64,000 bases of DNA from Achatina immaculata (lineage: Eukaryota > Mollusca > Gastropoda > Stylommatophora > Achatinidae). The notes under the pieces were generated by a model, which was not told the origin of the DNA, searched no databases, and saw only the letters and a list, made by a program, of their open reading frames with translations. The DNA lies in the NCBI GenBank assembly GCA_009760885.1, contig CM019719.1, forward strand, positions 36,001,584-36,065,583. Reading direction: 5' to 3'. Shown piece after piece: positions 57,640 through 64,000 of this stretch (positions are counted from its first letter, which is position 1; every line of letters starts with the position of its first letter). A program made the position numbers and the translations under genes.

Positions 57640-60600
57640 GCCTTACAGAATGGGAACCAGTTAACAGTCGTATATTAAGAGCACGATTCCAAATAAGACA
57701 CGGAAGAATGACAATCATACAATGCTATCCACCTACGAACGATACAGATGAAGAAATAAAAGACAATTTCTATCACTAACTACAACAACTCATTAACAAA
57801 GTCCCTAAACATGACATCTTAGTTGTCACGGGAGATTTCAACGCCAAGGTAGGAAAAGATAACACAGACGGCGAAAAACGTAATGTGGAAAGAAAGGATT
57901 GATATGATAAATCAGAATGGAGAAAGATTAATTGAATTATGTCTAACAGAGGGCATGGTAATAGGAGGAACAACATTTCTACACAAAGAGATACATAAAA
58001 CAACAGGGATATCTCCAGATGATAGAAATAGAAATCAGACAGATCATTTTTGTATTAGAAAACAATTCAGAACATCTCTGACAGATGTAAGAGCATATAG
58101 GGGTGCAGATGTCAATAGGGATCACAACCTTTGTATAGGGAAGATAAGACTAAAACTGAAAACCCAATACAAGAAAGCAATACTCAGAAAGATAAACAGT
58201 CATAGTCTTCTTTCATTCATTCATTCATTCATTCATTCATTCATTTGCATGTCCCTTGCAAAACTTTTTCTCCCTAACAGTACTCCTATAGGCCTCTCGG
58301 ATGTGAGCAAGATGGCCTGCTGCTGATGCATCCATTTGCAGATTATCAGCGATGTCTTGCAGCCATCTTCGCCTTGGTCTTCCTCTCTCTTTCCCATTAT
58401 TTACCCTTCCAAGACAGTCTTCTCTAAATTAATATGATGTTTAATGTGTCTGTAATATTTAAGTTTTCTCTGTTTAATCCTCTTTACTAGCCAACCTTCT
58501 TCAATATTAAGTTCTTGCAGAATGGATATATTTGTTCTTTTTTGTGTCCATGATATTTGAAGAACTCTTCTGTAGCATTTACATTCAAAGGCATTTATGC
58601 ATTTCTCAGCTGTTTTGTTAAGTGTCCAGGTCTCACAGGCATATTTTGCGATGGGAAAGATGCATGCCCTTAAAAATCTTATTTCTGTAGTTCTGTCTAT
58701 TCATCTCCACAGATTCTTTATTTGTTTTACTTTCTGAAGAGCGATAGATGTCCTCCTTTTAATTTCCCTCATTGTATCTACATTATTAGTTAGTAGTGAT
58801 CCAAGATATTCAAAACTCTCCACTTCCTCCAGTTTTTCCTCATTGATTTCAGCTGCCTTGTTTGTTTTGTTAGTTGTCATCAATTTAGTTTTCTTTACAT
58901 TAAGACAGAGGTTTTGCTTTTCGCTGTTCTTACAGACTGACATAATTAGTTTTTCCATTCCTTTTTGTGCTGTGGACAGTAATAATGTGTCATAGTCTAC
59001 GGGATGAAAATACTAAGAGTAATTTTAATCTGGAACTTACCAAATAGTTTGCTGCATTCAGTGAGGTAGAGGAGACAGATATAGATGAATTATGGCATTC
59101 TTACAGCACAGCCATAAGTACAATAGCTAAAACAAGTGCTGGACTGCAAACCACAAGTAGAAAAGCATGGATATCAAATAATACATGGAAATCCATACAT
59201 GGAAGATGAGCTGCCAGATTAGCCATGTTGAATGTAAAGACAGATTTTGGAAGAGATTTGGCAAAAGAAACATACAAAGAACTAGACAATAAAGTAAAAT
59301 GTTCAGCAAGAAGGGATAAAAGAGAATACATTGACAATAGGAAAAAAGCAGAGAAGGCAGAAAAACAGGAGACAGCAAAACTCTATATAACATACACAAG
59401 AGGTTAACAGGTACAACTGCATCCAAAGAAAGATCAATCCTTAGCAAAACTGGCTCACTATTAACTTCAAATAAAGACCAAAAGCACAAATTATAAAAAT
59501 AAAAGCAAAGATGGGCCGAACACTTCCAAGAAATACTTAATCAACCACACCCATATGACTTGATAGACCCTGAAACTGACTTATCATTTCCACAACTAAA
59601 TGTCAACCTAGATGAAATTACATTGCATGAAATTGAAACAGTAGTGAATCTAATGGCTAACAACAAAGCTGCAGGTGAAGATGAAATAACAGCCGAAATG
59701 TTGAAAGCCACTAACACTGACAACATGAACCAACTACAGAGAATGTTTAATAAAGTTTGAAAGAAGAAAAAGTCACTTCTAAATTGAAAAAAAGGAATAA
59801 TTGTTAAAATACCAAAAATAGGCAACCTTAGCAATTGCAATAACTGGAGAGGAGAAACCTTACTATCGGTTCTGTCAAAAGTATTTTGCAAAGTTATCTT
59901 GAATAGAATTAAAGATATAGTGGATGCTACAATGAGAGAAGGCAGGATTTTGAAATGGAGAAGCTGTCTTGACCAGATCTTTACTCTAAGAATAATACTT
60001 GAAGAACATATTGAAAAGCAAAGACCATTAATCCTGAGCTTCATAGACTTTAAAAAGCCATTTGATAGCATACACAGAGATTAACTGTGGAGAATTTTAA
60101 GAATTCATGGAATACCATCTAAGATTGTCAACATCATTAGTGACCTCTACAATGGATATGTTTGTGCAGTCAACACAGAAGAAGGAATAAGTGAATGATT
60201 CCAGATAGAAACAGGTGTGAAACAAGGATGTATATTATCTCCCTTGCTTTTTGGAATTGCCATAGACTTCATAATGAAAAATTGCTGCCCAGGTAAAACA
60301 GACAACTGGAAGATCTTGATTTTGCAGATGACATAACTCTTATCAATGACAATGTGAAATCAATGCAAGTAAAAATAGATACCCTGTCTTCAATGGCTAG
60401 CACAATAGGACATGAAATTAACAAGGATAAAACAAAAATAATGAAACTTCTCATTAACCACAAAGGACAGATATACATAGAAGGAACAGCTTTTGAAGAA
60501 GGAAATCATTCTGCATATCTAGGGAGCTACATAGACCATGATGGTGACACCAGAAAAGAAGTTAGAATTTGAATTGCAAAAGCAACATTGACCTTCAAGA

Positions 60601-61100
60601 ATCTTGAGAACATATGACATTCTAAAGTTATAAGCACAAAAACCATGTTAAGATTATTCAATTCAAATGTGATATCCACCCTCGTTTATGCATGTGAAAG
60701 TTGGAAAAAAACTAAAGAAATAGACAAGAAAGTAGACTCTTTCGAAAACAAATGCCTACGGAAAATTCTCAGGATAAAGTGGAACGAATTCAAGAACAAT
60801 GCAGAGATAAGACAGATGAGCAAACAACAACCTGTCTCATGGGTGATCAGAAAAAGAAGAGGATATATATTGGTCACATGACGAGAAGAAACAGTCAGAG
60901 AATCCCAAAACAATCTATCAAAAGTGGAACATAACAAGCCGAAGAAAAAGAGGCCGACCACGTTAAACTCTAAAGAGGTCATTGTTAAGAGAGGCCAGTT
61001 CAGTGGGCATAACATCCCTTGATGACAGTGAAAATCTCACTGAAGAAAGGAAATCTTGGTGAACTACCATGTAAAGTTTAGCGGCACAGGAAGGATGTAA
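57640..61100 (+). mobile_element. Family D RTE-type LINE, near full length, split by family C
   Basis: Endonuclease region 57640-58208 (VTGDFNAKVG written across a stop-broken frame, GADVNRDHNLCIGKIRLKLK), family C insertion, then pre-RT, RT and tail from 58999 (NKAAGEDEITAEMLKA, FIDFKKPFDSIHRD, INKDKTKIMKLLINHKGQ, RKILRIKWNEFKNN). It ends GGAAGGATGTAAGATG near 61100. Many stops and frameshifts. Confidence 0.82.
58209..58988 (-). mobile_element. Family C LINE, 5'-truncated, nested in family D
   Basis: Flanked by the 10-bp duplication GTCATAGTCT at 58199-58208 and 58989-58998. The (ATTC)n tail is at the left. It carries the RT tail (LMTTNKTNKAAEINEEKLEE). It ends just after the KGMEKLI region. 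Confidence 0.92.
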
Positions 61101-61283
61101 GATGTTCTCAAGATTCTTGAAGGTCAATGCTGCTTTTGCAATTCTAACTTCCTTTCTGGCCAAAGTAGTAGGCATAAAATCCTTTGATGAGACTTAAAAG
61201 CTCACCAAAAACTGGAAAAATTGGTGAACTACCATGCGAGCCCTGTGTGACATTTAATGGCACGGGAAGGATGTAAGATGGTG
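61101..61283. mobile_element. Family D mosaic: minus fragment then plus 3' end
   Basis: About 60 bp in minus orientation (TTCTCAAGATTCTTGAAGGT to CTTCCTTTCTGG) is followed by a plus-oriented family D 3' end (GGCATAAAATCC to GGGAAGGATGTAAGATG). This could be a second, 5'-inverted D insertion next to the first. Confidence 0.65.
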
Positions 61284-61740
61284 TAATGGTTGAAACTGCA
61301 TCTGCCATATGTTTGATTCAAGTTTATGGTAATGCAATTTATTTTCTTCATTTTTATTTAGCCCTGTACCCAGCAGAAATATTTCTTAAAAAATGCACTT
61401 CTCTAACTTATGTACCTGTTTTCAGTTCTTTTTTTAAATTTATAACTATAGATTTTTAAAAATGTTTTAGCACCATATGATAAAATATGGCTATTTCTGT
61501 ACTATATGTTCACCATATCCATCTTTGGTTGTTTCTCTGAAAGTGTAAATTTATATTGTTGAGCCAAGACTGAAGAAACACAACAGCCTGCTTCTAGAAA
61601 CAGCACAAAGAGGTGAGATGTGACTTTGGCCAGCTCTGATTCATACACAAATGTATGATATGCTACAAACATGATTTCAAATGAAGATTTTATGACTAAA
61701 TTTTACAACACCTCAATCTTTACAAGTATATATATATATT
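61284..61740. other. Intronic DNA, no gene recognised
   Basis: AT-rich stretch between the family D mosaic and the family C copy; no coding or repeat signature found. Confidence 0.5.
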
Positions 61741-61744
61741 TATT

Positions 61745-62633
61745 TATTTATTCATTCCTTTGTATGTCCCTTGCGGAACTTTGCCTCCCAAACAGCACTC
61801 CTGTAGGCCTCTCGGTTGTGAGCAAGATGGCCTGCTGCTGCTGCATCCATTTCCAGATCATCAACGATGTCTTGCAGCCATCTTCGTTTCGGTCTTCCTC
61901 TCTTTCTTTTTCCCATTATGTATCCTTCCAATACGGTCTTCTCTAAATTATCATGACGTTTAATGTGGCCAAAATATTTAAGTTTTCTCTCTTTAATCCT
62001 CTTTACTAGCCAGCCTTCTTCAATATTAAGCTCTTGCAGTATAGATATATTTGTTCTTTTTTGTGTCCACGATATTTGGAGAACTCTTCTATAGCATTTA
62101 CATTCAAAGGCATTTATGTGCTTCTCAGCTGTTTTGTTAAGTGTCCAGGTCTCACAGGCATATGTTGCGATGGGAAAGATGCATGCCCTTAAAAATCTTA
62201 TTTTTGTGGTTCTGTCTGCTCCTCTCCACAGATTCTTTATTTGTTTTACTTTCTGAAGAGCAATAGATGTCCTCCTTTTAATTTCCCTCATTGTATCTCC
62301 ATTATTAGTTAGTAGTGATCCAAGATATTCAAAACTCTCCACTTCTTCCAGTTTTTCCTCATTGATACATATTTCAGTTGCCTTGTTTGTTTTGTCAGTT
62401 GTCATCACTTTAGTTTTCTTTGCATTAAGATAGAGGTTCTGCTCTTCGCTGTTCTTGCGGACTGACATAATTAGTTTTTCCATTCCTTCTTGTGTTGTGG
62501 ACAGCAATACTGTGTCATCAGCATATCTAATCTCTGGTATTTCATAACCTCCAACTGTTATGGCATCGTAATATTCTTTGTCTACATCTTCTCTAACATT
62601 CCTCATTATATTTTCAGTATACAAGTTAAATAA
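61745..62633 (-). mobile_element. Family C LINE, 5'-truncated, beside a HERC splice donor
   Basis: A frame of 290 codons (61752-62624) is open: GGYEIPEIRYADDTVLLSTT, MEKLIMSVRKNSEEQNLYLN, ACETWTLNKTAEKHINAFEC, LNIEEGWLVKRIKERKLKYF and MGKRKRGRPKRRWLQDIVDD. It is nearly identical to 32617-33412, so it is young. The tail at the left is a TTTATTTATTTATTCATTCC run. The right border is about 35 bp from the GT donor of the exon at 62669. Confidence 0.9.
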
Positions 62634-62668
62634 GATTTATTATATAGGGTTTTTTTGTTGTTGCTCAC

Positions 62669-62799
62669 CTTCCACAAGCAATCTGGGACACCTCAAAGTC
62701 TGCAAATGTCATTATTTGTTTTGGTGTTGTCTCCATGTTATTGTTGCCATGGCCAAGCTGGCCAAATTTTCCTTTCCCAAATGTGAACACATGACCATC
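62669..62799 (-). CDS. HERC-like exon, RCC1 repeat (residues 42-85)
   Basis: A 131-bp exon encoding DGHVFTFGKGKFGQLGHG and ending SQIACG plus two bases. This is a full RCC1 blade matching HERC4 GGVFTFGAGGYGQLGH. The GTGAGC donor lies only about 35 bp from the 5'-truncated end of a family C LINE insertion, so the downstream intron is almost immediately transposon. Confidence 0.93.
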
Positions 62800-62916
62800 C
62801 TGATACATAATACAAAATACAAAAATTAACTATGTAGAAGAAAATTATTACAGTTATGCAATCATAATTGCAAATTAAAAATTAGAAGGATCACTTTAAA
62901 ATAATAAACTTTATAC

Positions 62917-63008
62917 CTTAGTCAGACAAGCTGTGTGATTATTTCCACTGCAAATATATTGTATGCACTGATCTCTGAGGAGTCTGCACTGCTCTGGGCT
63001 AGAATAGT
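62917..63008 (-). CDS. HERC-like exon, RCC1 repeat (residues 11-41)
   Basis: A 92-bp exon from a catcag acceptor to an AAG/GTATAA donor. It encodes a segment ending YICSGNNHTACLTK, matching the YICCGEDHTAALTK blade end of human HERC4. Its two leading bases complete the Asp codon split with the previous exon; it ends in phase 0. Confidence 0.88.
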
Positions 63009-63853
63009 CTGATGTTGAAAGAGAAATATACAGTTATGCAGCTTCCAAAAAAATTACAAAAAGTCATACCTCACACTTCCTTAACTATTTCTTGCATTTA
63101 TGAAAACATTGAATGGTATATTAATGTATTGATTTTGGTAAGATTCCCCCCCCTATATTATGGTTATTGTCATTGTGTGGTTTGCAGATAGTCATGAGTG
63201 ATCATGCTTCTCTAGAAACTTAGATATTTTTTCTGGTATATACTGTAATATATAGTATAATATAATATAAAACCAAATTCTCTCCAACTCGTCTTCTAGA
63301 ATTCAGTGAAATTTAGAAATTTATAATTTTTTTTTAAAAAACTGACCAGGAGAGTTAAGAGGAGGTTAATGCAGTATAGGCAAGACACTATAAGACTCAC
63401 AAAAAAGAATCATAAAATGCTTTTACACCAAAGCATAAAGCTACTTGACCCTACAACATGAACAAATTTTGATTTTTTTTATGCCAACCAAAAACTGATA
63501 GACTCAGGCTAGAGAGAATCTGCTCTGCAAAATAATGCTCTGCATCTGTAGAAATGGAAGCTTCCTGCTTCAGAATCATCTTCTGAAGTGAAAGGAACCA
63601 TTATTATTACAAAATACAGAATTTAACGCTGAAATATCCAGTCATCATCATCATCATCATGCTCTATACAGCTTAGTGTGATTAGCATCTTTGTTCCAAA
63701 ATGTTTAGATTTTCTCAGATATTTGTTCATAGATGACTTTTTTTTACTACCATTTTATGTTATATCACACAGAATTAGTGCTTGTTATAGTATTTGTGAC
63801 AAGTTTCCAGTCTAGTTTTTGTGGATTAACCATACTAAGAAGACAGGTCTTAC
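63009..63853. other. Intron of HERC-like gene
   Basis: AT-rich intron of 845 bp with a short (TCA)n run at 63642-63660. No other feature seen. Confidence 0.7.
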
Positions 63854-63885
63854 CTTCAGTATTATTCAGTCCTAGCTGGCCACAA
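63854..63885 (-). CDS. HERC-like exon (first seen in window), RCC1 repeat fragment
   Basis: A 32-bp exon after a cag acceptor and before a GTAAG donor. It completes one split codon, encodes CGQLGLNNTE and leaves one base (phase 1). GQLGLN is the RCC1-blade signature seen in HERC proteins. The frame upstream of the acceptor soon meets a stop, so the exon really starts here. The preceding exon is outside the window. Confidence 0.75.
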
Positions 63886-64000
63886 CTGTTCGGGCAAAAT
63901 AAAATCAGTTACAACAATGAACAGTGAATCTGGTAAGTAACAGTAGAATAACAGCAAATCATGATAATCTACAACACCATAAAGACAACACCATATTTAC

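Larger units (their letters stand above)
14357..63885 (-). other. Small-HERC-family E3 ubiquitin ligase gene, 15 exons recognised, incomplete at both ends
   Basis: Fifteen minus-strand exons, each with an AG acceptor and GT donor, join in compatible phase into 523 codons without a stop. The order matches vertebrate HERC3/HERC4: RCC1 repeats (residues 1-170), a linker (170-400) and the start of a HECT domain (from about 400, motif NSYPFVLDGEAK; later EEAGGLGVTKEFF). Known role of the family: the RCC1 propeller mediates interactions while the C-terminal HECT lobe accepts ubiquitin on a cysteine and passes it to substrates, usually in the cytoplasm. The first RCC1 repeats lie beyond the right edge. 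The HECT C-lobe was not found in the 14 kb to the left, which is almost all transposons. Divergence from human HERC4 is considerable, so HERC3, HERC4 or a lineage-specific small HERC cannot be separated here. Introns range from 117 bp to about 13 kb, the long ones filled by mobile elements. Confidence 0.88.

Overview
The window is AT-rich animal nuclear DNA. It has spliced exons with canonical GT/AG borders, long introns, tRNA-derived SINE-like repeats and a dense load of non-LTR retrotransposons. The element mix (several RTE-type LINEs, an RNase H-bearing I/Nimb-like LINE, Penelope, Tc1, piggyBac) would suit a mollusc or another lophotrochozoan. That placement is inference; no sequence here fixes the species.

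One host gene crosses most of the window on the minus strand. Fifteen exons between 63885 and 14357 join in phase into 523 uninterrupted codons. They encode RCC1-type repeats, a linker, and the N-terminal part of a HECT domain, so the gene is a small-HERC-family (HERC3/HERC4-like) E3 ubiquitin ligase. The start of the RCC1 propeller lies beyond the right edge. The rest of the HECT domain, with the catalytic cysteine, was not found and probably lies beyond the left edge.

Nearly everything else is mobile DNA in or beyond the introns of this gene. I use local labels for four RTE-like LINE families, each with its own 3' tail: A with (AG)n, B with (ATG)n-like, C with (GAAT)n, and D ending in a GGAAGGATGTAAGATG-like stretch. 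Region by region: 268-6709 holds two full-length, nearly identical family A elements head to head, each with its own target-site duplication (TSD). 7092-14023 is a Tc1 element split by an I-like LINE, which is itself split by a truncated family A copy. 18103-22890 is a family C copy split by a family D copy. 27520-31015 is a family B copy split by family C. 32370-33866 is a family C copy containing another C copy, a 47-bp C fragment and a 5' inversion. 34040-38800 is family D DNA carrying a complete piggyBac element at a TTAA site. 41840-43900 is family C broken by Penelope-derived sequence. 46700-47700 holds two different tandem-repeat fields. 49630-53480 is an old RTE copy broken by family B. 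55200-61283 is a D/B/D/C mosaic. 61745-62633 is a family C copy ending 35 bp from a HERC splice donor.

Only the plus-strand family A element (3510-6709) keeps a full ORF with intact endonuclease and reverse transcriptase motifs. The piggyBac transposase is open except for one in-frame stop. The rest are decayed or truncated. The main value of the window is the readable order of insertions, supported by exact TSDs, and a host gene that still splices in frame around them.
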